From Phytophthora colocasiae (Eukaryota > Oomycota > Peronosporomycetes > Peronosporales > Peronosporaceae): a DNA stretch of 64,000 nt. The stretch covers positions 124,001-188,000 of the forward strand of contig JAGKQI010000075.1 of NCBI GenBank assembly GCA_018806915.1. The letters run 5' to 3'. Below, in pieces: positions 9,811 to 21,506 of this stretch. The position numbers and the translations under genes are program-made. Every line of letters starts with the position of its first letter. Within the stretch, counting starts at the first letter, position 1. Below the pieces are notes generated by a model that worked only from the letters and a program-made list of their open reading frames with translations, did no database searches and was not told the origin of the DNA.

Positions 9811-10704
9811 ATGGAGCCAGAAGCATACGCTCACTTGACTCCGAGTCAGCGGGACACGCTTAACAAGCTTACGTCCTTGCTGGGCCCGGAAGGTACGGCG
9901 CACCTTGCGTCCCAAGGGCCGGAGGCCGTCAACGCGCGCCTCGAGGCATTTGCCTCGTACGAAAACGCTCTCGTCGAGCACATTCAGCGGAATGTAAAAG
10001 GGGTCAACCCCGCTCCGAGAGCTAAGCCCGTCACGCTCAGCGTGAAGACCTTTCAAGGGCACGAAGGAGAGAACCTCCTGTTGTGGACCCGAGAGGTCGA
10101 AATGGCCATGGGGGCCGCTATGCTTCAGTTGGAAGGCCAACGCGTCGCGTTTGCCATCTCTAAGCTCGAAGGACGAGCACGAGAATGGGCCTTGACGTCT
10201 GGGACGTCGGTAGAACTGGCCTTCCCCACTTGGAGTGAGCTTAAGGCCAAGCTTACGCAAGTGTTTGCTCCGCCTAACCAGGCGTATCGCGTGCGGTCAC
10301 GCTTCCTTGCTTGCCGACAGGGCAAGAAGGACCTGGTGGACTACGTCCAAGAGCTGCGCACGCTCATTGCCGGCATGGCTGCCGACCCTCTACCTGAGGT
10401 GGTCACCGTGACCATCTTCATGGAAGGTTTACGAGCTGGCGTGGCCAGGGCGGAGGCATTCTGTCAGAATCCTCGCACCTTCGAGGACGCTGTCAGCGTG
10501 GCATTGAATGCCGAACACAACTTTAAGTTGTCGAGGGTCGATGCTAACAGCACAGGGTCCGGGGGACCCGAGCCCATGGACCTCAGCTATGCTGAAGATG
10601 AGGTAGCTGAGCTACGAGCTGCGGTGCAGCGTATGAGCACCCGCCGGTGCTATACATGCGGCAGTCCCTCACACCTGAGGCCCAACTGCCCTCTGCGCAA
10701 ATAG
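9811..10704 (+). pseudogene. A gag (capsid and CCHC nucleocapsid), ends at a premature stop
   Basis: From ATG 9811 ([17 protein letters not shown]) the frame covers a retrotrans_gag domain ([22 protein letters not shown], given here as landmarks [11 protein letters not shown] and [41 protein letters not shown]). It ends with a CCHC zinc knuckle ([14 protein letters not shown]). The stop TAG at 10702 stands where element C has GAG and reads on for ~24 codons. It is therefore a point-mutation truncation just after the knuckle. Part of the 3' end is copied again in the downstream tandem duplication. Confidence 0.85.
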
Positions 10705-11768
10705 CGCGCCGGCCAAAATGGCCGCAACCCTGCCGCGGGTCCCGCGTTGGGCTCTGCCCAGGGAAACGCCGGCTTCCAGTAGACGCGGGGCGGTCTACTG
10801 GGGAAAAACTGAGTTCTGCAGTGCGTGAGAGGCACTGGGGCTCAGCCCCGAAGAGCTCCGTGCTCTTGAACACGGAACGTGTGAGCAAGCAGGGCTTGCT
10901 GGTCGTCCAGGTGGACGTGAAGGGCTTTGAGAAGCCGTGGATCGTGTTGATCGATTCGGGGGCGTCTGGCAACTACGTCAGACGCTCCACCGTTGAAGGT
11001 AGTCAGCAATATGCTGAGGCGCTTCGAGCGCGAAGAGGTGACACAGTCACAGTCCGTCTAGTGCGCACGCTCATTGCCGGCATGGCTGCCGACCCTCTAC
11101 CTGAGGTGGTCACCGTGACCATCTTCATGGAAGGTTTACGAGCTGGCGTGGCCAGGACGGAGGGATTCTGTCAGAATCCTCGCACCTTCGAGGACGCTGT
11201 CAGCGTGGCATTGAATGCCGAACACAACTTTAAGTTGTCGAGGGTCGGTGCTAACAGCACAGGGTCCGGGGGACCCGAGCCCATGAACCTCAGCTATGCT
11301 GAAGATGAGGTAGCTGAGCTACGAGCTGCGGTGCAGCGTATGAGCACCCGCCGGTGCTATACATGCGGCAGTCCCTCACACCTGAGGCCCAACTGCCCTC
11401 TGCGCAAATAGCGCGCCGGCCAAAATGGCCGCAACCCTGCCGCGGGTCCCGCGTTGGGCTCTGCCCAGGGAAACGCCGGCTTCCAGTAGACGCGGGGCGG
11501 TCTACTGGGGAAAAACTGAGTTCTGCAGTGCGTGAGAGGCACTGGGGCTCAGCCCCGAAGAGCTCCGTGCTCTTGAACACGGAACGTGTGAGCAAGCAGG
11601 GCTTGCTGGTCGTCCAGGTGGACGTGAAGGGCTTTGAGAAGCCGTGGATCGTGTTGATCGATTCGGGGGCGTCTGGCAACTACGTCAGACGCTCCACCGT
11701 TGAAGGTAGTCAGCAATATGCTGAGGCGCTTCGAGCGCGAAGAGGTGACACCGTTACTGTCCGTCTAG
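10355..11768 (+). repeat. 707-bp tandem duplication at the gag-protease boundary of A
   Basis: Bases 10355-11061 and 11062-11768 are direct copies starting TGCGCACGCTCATTGCC, with only scattered differences. Examples are GCCAGGGCGG versus GCCAGGACGG and GTCGATG versus GTCGGTG. The duplicated segment covers the end of capsid, the CCHC knuckle and the protease start including DSGAS. Because 707 is not a multiple of three, the duplication itself breaks the frame. Element C has a single copy. Confidence 0.9.
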
Positions 11769-12969
11769 CGACGGGCGTCCGTGTCACGGCAGCCAAGGTC
11801 CCCATGGACCTGCGGCTGAAGTTCTTGGACTTCGATAGCGTGGAACGCAGCTTGGTCCTGGACCTGGATTCGAGGTACGACCTCATTCTTGGCATGGCGT
11901 GGCTGGAGCGCCACGAGCCATAAATTGATTGGAGGTCGAAGACCTTAGGTGCTACGCACTTCTCTCCTAGTGGAGCTTTGGCGAGTCATGAACCCACCTC
12001 TGCTAGGAAGCAGAAGCGCTATTGGCGCGAGCATCGAGCCGAGTCGGCTATGATGCTGGAAGTCGGTGTGTCCGAGTTGGTGGACAGCACCAAGTACGAG
12101 GACCGCAGTCCTGTTGAGCGCGTAGCGCTGGTTGACAGTGAGTCAACGTGTGGGCAAAGCTCACTTAACCCCTGTGGGGCGGCACGTACTCCGCCGAGTG
12201 ACGCCGGTCATGGACCGTCACTGGATGCCGATGGCATCGGGCCTTACCAGGCCGTGAACTGTAGGGCGGCACGTACTCCGTCGAGTGATACTGGTCGTGG
12301 ACCAAGTCGATCGCTGAGTGTCTCTGACACTGGACCTGTTACGGTCATTGATTGTGCAGCGGCACGTACTCCGCTGAGCGGCATCGGTCGTCGACCGAGT
12401 GGATCGCAGAGTGTCACTGACACTGGGCCTGAAGGGGCCGAAACCTGTGCGGCGGCACGTACTCCGTCGAGTGGACGTTCGTCGGCTAGGCGACGACGTC
12501 GTAAGGCCCTATGGGCTAGTCGCTCTGCGTCTGAGTCGTCCGTGACGTCAAGTGTCAACGCACGGGAGGGCTGTGGGCAGCTATACACTCTGGTTGATGG
12601 AGTGGACGGCAGTGCCGAAGGCAGCGTCCTGCTGGACGGACTGCCGAGTGTTGACAAGCTCGTTGAGCTAGAGGAGATGTCGTTCGCCGACTTTGGCGAT
12701 GCCGTGAAGGCTGGCGAACTCGCCGAGGTGGTCATCGTCGACCTGAAGAGGAGTTAAACTCATCGTCCCTCGTTGACGAGTCCGTCTTGGCCGAGGTCAA
12801 GAAGGCGCTGAGCGCCAGGAGTGGATCGGAGATCCTCAAGAATCCCTCGGATCCCTTCTACTCCTTGCTGAAGGAATATGGAGACGTTGTCTCGAAGGAA
12901 CCACCGAGTGGCCTGCCTCCTGACCGAGGCGTTCGTCACGAGATCGACTTAGTTCCCGGAACTAAATAG
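11500..12969 (+). pseudogene. A protease and protease-RT linker
   Basis: The second copy of the duplication leads into an aspartic protease with LIDSGASGNYVRRSTVEG and the C-terminal LILGMAWLERHEP. A stop (TAA at 11921) then replaces the Trp codon present in C. The linker up to 12757 contains four repeats of an ARTP(S/P/L)S-type unit (12180, 12270, 12360 and 12460). A further frame (12787-12969) reaches RGVRHEIDLVPGTK and stops at TAG where C has TAC (Tyr). Confidence 0.8.
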
Positions 12970-12972
12970 TGC

Positions 12973-14151
12973 GTGACCCGGCAGTGGCCTCTTCCTAAAG
13001 AGCAATGCGACGTCATTGACGCCTTCTTCCGTGCGAAGCACGCGGCGGGTCTCGTGCGCGAGAGTAAGTCTCCGCACTCCGCGCCAACGTTCTGTGTCAG
13101 AAAGCCGAATGGCAAGTGGCGTATCGTTCACGCTTTTAACAAGCTCAACGCTGCCACGATTCCGGCGCAGACGCCGATTCCTAGGAAGGATGTTCTTCAG
13201 AACAACATGGTGGGTTGCACCATGTACAGTGCGCTCGACTTAGTCGATGGGTACTATCAGCTGCTCATGCGAGCCAGTGATATTCCGCTTACAGCGGTGA
13301 GCACCCCGAGCGGTATGCTCTGGGAGTGGCTCGTCATGCCCCAAGGGCTGTCGAATGCACCTGCAACGTTCAATCGTCTAGTGACGCAGTTGTTCAGGCC
13401 CCTACGGGCATTCGCACAGACGTACTTTGACGATGTGTTCGTCCACAGTCGTGCTGAGCACGGGAAGACTGATGTCGAGGTACACGTGGAACACGTGAGA
13501 GCAGTGCTCGAGTGCATGCGCACCAACAAGTTGTACGCCAACGCGGACAAGTGCGTCTTTGGCGCGGAAGAAATCCCTTTCCTAGGGTGCTTCATTGGGA
13601 AGCATGGCCTTCGTGCTGATCCAGCAAAGGTCAAGGCCATTGTGGACTGGCCGGTTCCCTTGAACCAGAAGGAGTTGCGTAAGTGGCTGGGCTTGGCCAA
13701 CTACTTGCACAAGTACAGCGAGAACTACGCTGAGTTGGCTCGGCCACTGTCGGATCTCCTTAAGAAGGATGCCGAATGGATATGGCGTGCTGAGCACGAG
13801 AGTGCGTTCACTTGTATCAAGGATAGCCTGCTTCAGGCACCAATACTGGCGTTGCCAGACCCCGATCGCCCGTTCATCGTCGTCTGCGACGCCTCGGACT
13901 TTGCCATCGGCAGTGTTTTGCTACAAGCGGACGCCGACGGGCGCGAACGCGTCATTGCGTTTGAGTCTCGGCAGCTCAAGGCTGCTGAGAAGAACTATCC
14001 AGTTCATGACAAGGAGCTACTTGCGATGAAGTACGCTCTCGTCAAATTCAGGGTTCACCTGCTCGGCTCCAAGCCGTTTGTGATCTACACGGATCATGCG
14101 TCACTACGCACAGCGACGCAGTCGCCTCACCTCTCGCAGAGAATGGCTTGA
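12973..14151 (+). pseudogene. A reverse transcriptase and RNase H
   Basis: The long open stretch holds a complete RT: HSAPTFCVRKPNGKWR, YSALDLVDGYYQLLM, MPQGLSNAPATFNRL and the catalytic QTYFDDVFVHS. A Ty3-type RNase H follows with all expected acidic landmarks (VVCDASDFAIGS, VHDKELLAMKYAL, VIYTDHASLRTA). It ends at TGA 14149, where C has CGA (Arg). Unlike lineage II, RT has only the normal short spacer between LSNAP and YFDD, and there is no second RNase H. Confidence 0.9.
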
Positions 14152-15012
14152 TGGCTCTCCTTCTTTGCGGAGTATAACTTCGAGGTGAAGTACAAGCCTG
14201 GCAGGCAGAACGTCCTCGCTGACGCGTTATCACGTCGCCCGGACTATGAGTTATCTCATGTCACCTCGGTGACGTCGTCCGTGACGGACATGGTTCGAGC
14301 AGCGTACGCTCAGGACGACTCTTGTGTCGCGCTGCTTCAAGCTCTAGGGAGCGATGAGTTTAAGGACTCAAAGGTGACTCTGTCACGACGCCTAAATGCG
14401 AGACTCCAACGCTATAGCCTGGAAGGCGGTCTGCTGTACAGCACGGGTCAGGATGACCCACCACGTGTGGTGGTTCCTCACGATGAGGACCTGAAGTATC
14501 GTATCCTCTATGAGGCCCACGACACGCCCACAAGCGGCCACCTCGGTCGCGAGAAGACCTACGGCTCGGTGAGCTCCATGTACTGGTGGCCGAAGATGTA
14601 CAAGTGGGTCAGCACATATGTGCACACGTGCGAGACGTGTCAGCGGGTTAAACCCTCGCCGCATGCGGCAGCGCCTTTGGCGAGCTTGCCTGTACCCTCT
14701 GGGTGTTGGCAGTCCATGAGTATGGACTTCGTGTATGGCCTGCCGAAGGATACGGCAGGCAACACGGGCGTTGTGGTCTTTGTTGACCGTCTGAGCAAGA
14801 TGGCTCACCTAGCGGCTGTGCCGGACACCGTCGATGGCGCTGGTACAGCGACGATCTTTATCGATCGGGTCTTCCGCCAGCATGGGCTGCCGGAGACCAT
14901 TGTCTCGGATCGAGACCCCAGTTTGACGGGTCGATTCTGGACGTCCGTCTTCAAAGTGCTTGGCACTCGACTGGACATGTCCACGACGGATCCTCTGCAG
15001 CGTATGCGCTGA
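14152..15012 (+). pseudogene. A integrase zinc domain and part of the core; catalytic Glu deleted
   Basis: After the end of RNase H (NVLADALSRRPDY) comes the integrase HHCC domain (HDTPTSGHLGREKTYGS, CETCQRVKP) and the core with the first two acidic residues (SMDFVYGLPKD; VSDRDPSLTGRFW). Where D has TADHPQTDGQTERVN, A reads TTD and is then shifted to PLQRMR-stop. About 50 bp, including the codon for the third catalytic residue (Glu), are missing. The junction GACGGATCCTCTGCAG is identical in element C. Confidence 0.9.
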
Positions 15013-16090
15013 AACGCCGAAGCGTTGGAGCGCTATGCTCCCTCTCGTTGAGTTCTCAATGAACAATGCGGTGCATGCCTCGACAGGCTTCACTCCGTTC
15101 TACGTGAATGGCCTTGCGCGTCCCGCTCACGCCGCCACGTGGTGGCCTTGGGCTTGGTGGGGGAGAGGCTGTGCCGTCGCTCGACTCCGAGCTCGCTGAT
15201 ATCAGCCCTTCTGCTGTGCGTAAACAAGTCGATGACTTCCTCTCGGTGAGATTGGGCGTATTACGCCGTGTGCGTGACGCGATGGCTGAAAGCCAGGATG
15301 TTCAGAAGGAACAAGCTGATGCAAAAGGTAGAGGCAATATGTGGGAATTTAAGGTCGGTGACCACGTTTTATTAAACGCTAAGAACCTGCCTACACACGC
15401 AGTGTCAGCCGTCTTCAAGACGAAGTTGCGGCCGCGCTTCATTGGACCGTTTACGGTCGTGGCCAAGAAGGGCCTGGCATACACGCTTGACTTGCCAAAG
15501 CGTATGCGAACACATCCTGTGTTCTACGTGGGCTTGCTTAAGCCATATCGAGACCCTGCTCTTGTGAGTTCTGAGGCGCTGGCGCCGAGTCGGACGAAGG
15601 CTGCACGGCAGCAGGTGGCAGAACCACAGGTGGTTGCATCCGAACCAATAGGTCTTGTCAATCCGGAGCAACGTGATGCCCGAGGTCATAGACCCGCTGA
15701 TGCAGCACCAGAGGCGACTCAGACCGGTCCCCGCGACTCTAGGTCTCCTCGAGACCAGTCGCTAAGCGATGGGTCTGATGACCGACGTGGTGGTCGTGCT
15801 CCTTCACCGAGCCGACGCGGGTCTGCAAGCAATGCAGCGCGTCTACACTCGCAGCGCGAGAACCCATCGACCGCTCGTCCTCTTCCTGCTCTGCTCGATG
15901 AGCAAGGTGAGCTTCACTATCACGTGGATCGCCTGATGGCGCGGCGTCGTCGCCAAGGACACAACCAGTATCTGGTGAAGTGGCGAGGTTACCCTCACTG
16001 ACAGAACTCGTGGGAGTTTGAGGTGCCACTACGGCAGGATTGCCCCGACGTCGTTGACGCGTATGATCGGGCACACCCGGTGTCAGACCG
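15013..16090 (+). pseudogene. A integrase C-terminus, linker and chromodomain
   Basis: After the deletion the sequence resumes as VCAETPKRWSAMLPLVEFS in another frame, then shifts near 15120. Next come the C-terminal SH3-like region (WEFKVGDHVLLNAKNLP, RPRFIGPFTVVAK, HPVFYVGLLKPY), a Pro/Ser/Arg-rich linker and a chromodomain (YHVDRLMARRRRQGHN, YLVKWRGYPH). A TGA at 15999 interrupts the chromodomain where C has a Ser codon. The antisense strand still shows a short stretch (APQTPTSS, TSPDTG) like the C antisense ORF. Confidence 0.8.
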
Positions 16091-17039
16091 CCCGGTGGTG
16101 CGACGGAGTCGCCGGGTGCCAAGCACCTCCCACCAAGGTGGGAGTCCACAGGGTCGTTGCTGAGCTCAGGCTCTGCCCCGTAGCTGCAATACTTGCAGCG
16201 AGCACGTCGGTGCCGTCGACGTGGCATCGAATGCTCAAACTGCAAGCGCAGTAGAGCTACATGCGCCTCGCGCGCGTGTTTCAAGGGTCTTTGACCCTTT
16301 ACCAACACTGGCCTATGGCCCGGAGCTTCGCGATCATGAAGCGAAGATGGTTCGTGATGAACAACCGTCGTAATGACGTTCTGTCTAAACGGCAAGTGGT
16401 GATGGAAACGGATTCTATCCGATCACCTGACGCTAGAAGCGTTCAATGGGTATGACTATGTCATGAGGCACTGTGGATATCAGGGATGCCAATGCATTGG
16501 ACCCCGCATGCTGCATAGCAGTAGGAGGTAGGTAAGCTCCTCCTGAGCGACAGCTTAGCTGTCTGGTGCTCGTTGTCGTGTCTATGACTGTGCTGAGCAC
16601 GTGTATTCACAAGACACAGTGTCTGTGACACATAGTGGCGCTTGCGCCTGCTTCAAGGACAACTTGGGCATCAAGCCCTGCACACAGTGCTCATCCGAGG
16701 GTCACATTAACTGTGAAGCGAGTGGGCCCCACTGTTCGTGGAACCGTTGGTAGCTTGGAAGGCTTGCCCTGTGGATCACTGATCCAGTAGTATCATAGAT
16801 ACGCCACCTGTGGCCTTCTTTCCATGCCCGTAGAGCCCCTTGACTCGAGCCAGAAGGCTCCTATGCTTGGTAAGCATTGGGCCCAAGTGTGTACCAAGTG
16901 GCATCGCGTACGGAGGCGTGTAACACGCACGAGAGACAGCGCCGTCCGCGCAAGGCAAGGTGCCGTGGCCATTGGACGATAATCGCGTCGTGTGTTTACA
17001 CTTTCCGGATACGGTATCCGGAATCTTGGTGGGGGAGAG
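16091..17039 (+). other. A: 3' internal region without a readable antisense ORF
   Basis: This ~950-bp stretch lies where C and D carry the bulk of their antisense ORF. On the - strand I find only broken short frames. It still has many short inverted repeats. The purine tract TGGTGGGGGAGAG (17027-17039) abuts the 3' LTR and is the likely plus-strand primer. Confidence 0.6.
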
Positions 17040-17460
17040 TGTAACGGGGATGTTACACGAATGTTTCTCGTTGGTGTGTGACACACGTGGATACATTTAT
17101 GTGGGTACATAATGGTGTGTGACACTCATGATGAACTTATGTGGGTACATAATGGTGTGACACACACGAGTAGATACGTAGATGGCCTCAGAGCCTCACG
17201 TTGCATTTTGATTAGGATTTAGTATGTTAGATACTAAATCCGTTACATTTAGGATTAGGGCAATAAAGTCAATAAAAATCAGTTTGCATTTTACATAGTT
17301 AGTGTTAGTCCTTTGTTATAGGGACACTGACTCTGTGAGTCCCGTATTTAGTGGACTACTTGGTTCTTGTATAGAACCGAAGGCTAGTGCCTTGCAAGCA
17401 GGACTCTACGAGTCAACTAAACTTCCTCTGTGCGGTGCACACCTATGCAGCTCCCCTGCA
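17040..17460 (+). repeat. 3' LTR of element A (421 bp)
   Basis: It starts TGTAACGGGGATG and ends CTCCCCTGCA, and is followed directly by the GTGCT target duplication. It has the same length as the 5' copy. Confidence 0.95.
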
Positions 17461-17465
17461 GTGCT

Positions 17466-20191
17466 GCTATCAAGTGCATTCTGCGGTTGTTCGGACGCAA
17501 CCGTAGATCCTCCCCCACTTAAGGAGGAAGCTACCCCACCGAGCATGCTCGGCAATCGTGGATGCCTCATGGCGTTCACGTAGAACGGTGTCGAGGCATG
17601 CACCGAGTTGTTGATGGCAAACTCTGCCATCGGCAAGCACTCGCTCCAATGCGGGAACGAGTGAGCGTAGCTCTTCAGCGTGTCACCCAGTACGCGGTTG
17701 ACACGTTCGGTCTGTCCGTCCGTCTGCGGATGATCCGCAGTCGACATTGACAATTGTGAACCAAGAAGTGTAAACACTTCTTGCCAGAACCGCGCTGTGA
17801 AGCGTGGATCACGGTCCGACACAATGTCGAGCGGCATGCCATGGTGTTTGAACACCATGTCCACAAACAGTCGCGCAGTCTGCGAGCCTGCGAGAACTGC
17901 GCAGGCTTCACGCGTTGACAAACCTCGCAAGCACGTACGTACTTGCGCATCCACTTGTACTGGTGGTTCCAGTAGAAATCACGCGTGAGAAGAGTGTATG
18001 TCTTCTCACGACCCGGATGCCCTGCCGTAGGGGCATCGTGATACTCGAACATGATCCTCAACCGGAGGTCATGATCATTCGGAACGACAATGCGATCCGC
18101 ATTGTCGTCTACTGCACTGTACAACAGTAGGCCTTCATGTACACGATAGCGGGGTACACGAGCCCGAAGATGAGGGGTTAGCTTCCGACGTGCTACGTCG
18201 GAGGGTGCTGCGAGGAACTCCAGCAGCCCCTTCGCGTCTGCATCCCTTGCATACGCGCTCATCACGTCGTCAATCAACGTTGACGACGGCACACTTGTCC
18301 CTACGATGCCAACTGTGTTCGCATCGACCGTCTCCGCATAGTCAGGTCGACGCGATAACGCGTCGGCCACTACATTGAGTCTTCCGGGTTTGTACTCTAC
18401 CCGGAAGTTGTACTCCGCGAAGAAGGACAACCATCTCGCCATACGTTGCGAGATGTGCGGCGATTTAATCGCCGTACGCAATGATGCGTGGTCTATATAG
18501 ACCACGAACGGTCTACTCCCAAGTAGATACACTCGGAACTTTGCGAGTGCATACTTCATGGCAAGGAGCTCCTTGTCATGTACGGGTTTATTACGCTCAG
18601 CTGGCTTCAGCTGACGCGATTGATAGTAGACCACACGATCACGCCCTTCGTGATCGTGCTGCATCAATGCACATCCGATTGCAAAGTCGGATGCATCACA
18701 CACTACGTGGAATGGACGATCTTGGTCCGCCACGGCCAAGATCGGCGCTTCAGTCAAGCCCTGCTTGACTGCACCGAATGCCTCCTCGCACTCGGTCGTC
18801 CAAATCCACTCAGCTTCTTTCTTAAGAAGCTGTGACAACGGGCGAATCCTGCCCGCATAGTTCTCCACGTACTTGCTCAAGTACGTGGCAAGCCCAAGGA
18901 ACTGCCTCGGTTCCTTCACATTGGATGGCGTGGGCCATTCATGGATCACTCTGACCTTCTCTGGATCAGGGCGCACGCCGGCTTTCCCCACGAGACACCC
19001 CAGCACAAGTATCTCTCTCGCCCCGAAGATACACTTCTTCAGTTTCGCATAGAGCTTATGTTTCCTCATAAACTCCAGCAGCTTCCGGAGATGCACCTTG
19101 TGCATCTCAATGTCCGTCTTCCCGTTCACAGCCCGTCTGTGGGCGAACACGTCGTCGAAGTAGCTCGATGCGAAGTCGCGCACCGAGCGCAATAGATGTG
19201 TCACGCATCTATTGAACGTCGCAGGGGCGTTCTTAAGCCCCTGTGGCATGACGAGCCAGTGAGAGGAATGTCCCACTCACGCATGAGGATCTGATAGAAT
19301 CCATCACGCAGATCTAGAGCACTGAAGACAGTGCTCAAGGCCATCGAATCGATGATGACATCTTTTCGCGGTATCTGCGTCTGCTCCGGTATCGTCGCAT
19401 CGTTCAACTTGTTATACGCATGAACGATGCGCCAGCCGCCCTGTGGTTTCTTCACATAGAACGTTGGGGCACTGTGCGGGGACTTTGATTCCCGCACTTG
19501 CAAGACGACGACTTTCAAAGAAGTCGTCGATCGCTTGCACTTGTTCACGCGGCAGTGGCCACTTCCGTGTAACACAGTACTTCGTGCCCGGCACGAGATC
19601 AATCTCGTGCTGTACGCCCTTACCCTTCGGAAGCTCCGAAGGAATCTCGTCCGGGAGTACATCCTTGTACTCCCGCAGAACTTCGTAGTAGCGACTCGAC
19701 CTCAACGAGTCCCAACTCTGCTCCTCGAAGCGCTGCTTCTTAGTCTTCGCACTGAGGGAGTCATCTCCCTCAGTGATCCCATCGACGACGGGCTGCTTCA
19801 GCTCTTCGGCTTCGCGATCCACTCTCTCGATATCCGAGAGAATGCAAATTTGTTCGATGCGTCCATCGTACAAGTCCCGCGCGAAGCGCTTCCAACTCAT
19901 CGTTGGAAGTGCGGTCAACGCCGACGTGTGCGTCGGCGGATTCTCCAACCGCATCCTCTGGTACTGTAACCCAGTACCAGTACGTGTCAAGACATTCAAT
20001 GTCTCGACACTCGGTGTCTGCACTGCTGACACACCCGTCTCAGTCCCGGACTGAGACTCGCGCAGCTCCCTGAGCTTGCGTCGCGAAGGTCTACCATGGT
20101 CGTTTGCAACCGCCAGCACCTCCTGCCGCGCAGTCGGTTCCCAGAACCGTTGCGCCTCCATCAGCTCCCGGAGCTGATGAAGCAACCGCAT
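17466..20191 (-). pseudogene. D pol: RT, RNase H and integrase core
   Basis: On the - strand, RT begins with GVQHEIDLVPGTKYCVTRKW and then needs a shift near 19490 (SPHSAPTFYVKKPQGGW) and a second near 19275 (LVMPQGLKNAPATFN). The catalytic SSYFDDVFAHRR is intact. RNase H is complete (VVCDASDFAIG, VHDKELLAMKYAL, VYIDHASLRTA). The integrase zinc domain (HDAPTAGHPGREKT, CEVCQRVKP) is followed by a shift near 17900. The core has VSDRDPRFTARFW and ADHPQTDGQTERVN, so the catalytic Glu that A and C lack is present. The frame continues past the A insertion at 9332. Confidence 0.85.
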
Positions 20192-20288
20192 CGTCGCCTC
20201 CCGAAGACGACGTGCTCTCGCTAGCTTCCAGCGCTAGCGAGTGTTCGCTTGTACACATATCATCCGTTCCCAAGCGGATGTACGATCG

Positions 20289-21506
20289 CTAGTTCCCGGA
20301 ACTAGCAGCGAAGCGCCAGTGGCGGCAGCTCCCAGAGCTGACGCACGCCTTTCGGTTCCCCCAAATTCTATTTGCTTCGTCAACTCCCAGAGTTGACGCG
20401 ACGTCGTCGGCGCGACCCTTGGAGGTTTGAAGTACCTCCATGGAAACCGGTAATACCGGTACAATACCTTCTCTCAGGTGAATCGCGTTCACCTGACCAT
20501 CACTCAAGTGACAAACATCATTCAGATGTATATGCCTTAGGTGATTCACATTCACCTGACCGACGGCGACCCTTCGGCTCAGATTTCTGAGTCGACACAC
20601 ATTTTCTCGCAACGACTCTCTGAGTGGTTGGCGGTCGCCGGCGGCGATCGGAGGCAGCGGCGACGCTGCTGCCTCAACTGGGGGATTACATGCACGGCTC
20701 GGTGCATGTACAGCACTGACAGGGCCATCGCTCTCTGTCGCGCGTGTGTTGTTGAAGCGTACGAGCGTATGCTTCTCCGAGTTGATCACCGGGTCATGCC
20801 GTGCAAGCCACGGCATGCCTAATACCAAGTCGAACTTATCGTCTAGATCCAAGACGATAAGATCTTCTACAAACGTCCTTCGTTTGTAAGAGAAGCGCAC
20901 ACGGACTACGCGCTTCTCAGTCCTCACGGTGGCACCTGTTGCCAACCGCACCTCCAACACGCTGCGAGGCGTGTCGGCTTCTTCGAAGTCAAACCTTCGA
21001 AGACTTCCCTGTCGAACAAAAATGTTCGACGCGCCCGAGTCCACTAGGGCACGAAGAGAGTTCACTCTCTTCGATATCACGTTCAGGATGACAAGGTTTG
21101 GCTTGTCATCTTGCAGTTTACAGCGAGAAACTTTCTCGCTGGGGGCAGCAGCCTTCAGCGTCGCGTGTCCGAGTTCGACACGCGAGACTGCATTACCAGT
21201 AGGACGCCCTGCGCCTACTGGTCCTTGAACGCCCGCCCGCCATGCACTCGCGTGCATAGTGACCGATGTTACTGCACTTGTAACATCGAACCTTGACGTT
21301 CTTACGCTGCTGTTGACCAGCAGTCGTAGCACTCGAGAGGTCCATAGGTTCCGGACCTCCCGTCTTCGCAATAGGACGCGCCGGCTTCGGCGCGTTCGCA
21401 TGGAGTTTAGCTTGACGCCGGCTAAACTCCTCTTGCATCGCAAGGCTGATCGCCTCCTCGAGAGTATTCGGATACTCTCGGAAGAGATACGTCTTGACGG
21501 GACCAT
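20289..21506 (-). pseudogene. D protease and linker
   Basis: This frame overlaps the 3' end of gag by ~310 bp in the +1 frame relative to gag. The readable protease starts near 21170 and includes LRALVDSGASNIFVRQGS and the C-terminal DLVLGMPWLARHDPVI, the two landmarks of a retropepsin-like aspartic protease. The downstream linker is Arg/Asn/His-rich and degenerate, and a gap of broken frame separates it from RT at 20191. In lineage-I element C the protease is in the -1 frame relative to gag instead. Confidence 0.75.

Larger units (their letters stand above)
9333..17460 (+). mobile_element. Element A: lineage-I Ty3/Gypsy element nested in D
   Basis: This 8128-bp element has two 421-bp LTRs that differ at only about six positions, a primer site, gag, protease, RT-RNase H, integrase, chromodomain and a purine tract. 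It carries a 707-bp tandem duplication at the gag-protease boundary and nonsense codons at 10702, 11921, 12967, 14149, 15010 and 15999. It also carries the same ~50-bp integrase deletion as element C. Unlike C and D it has no readable antisense ORF. It could not move by its own proteins. Confidence 0.95.
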
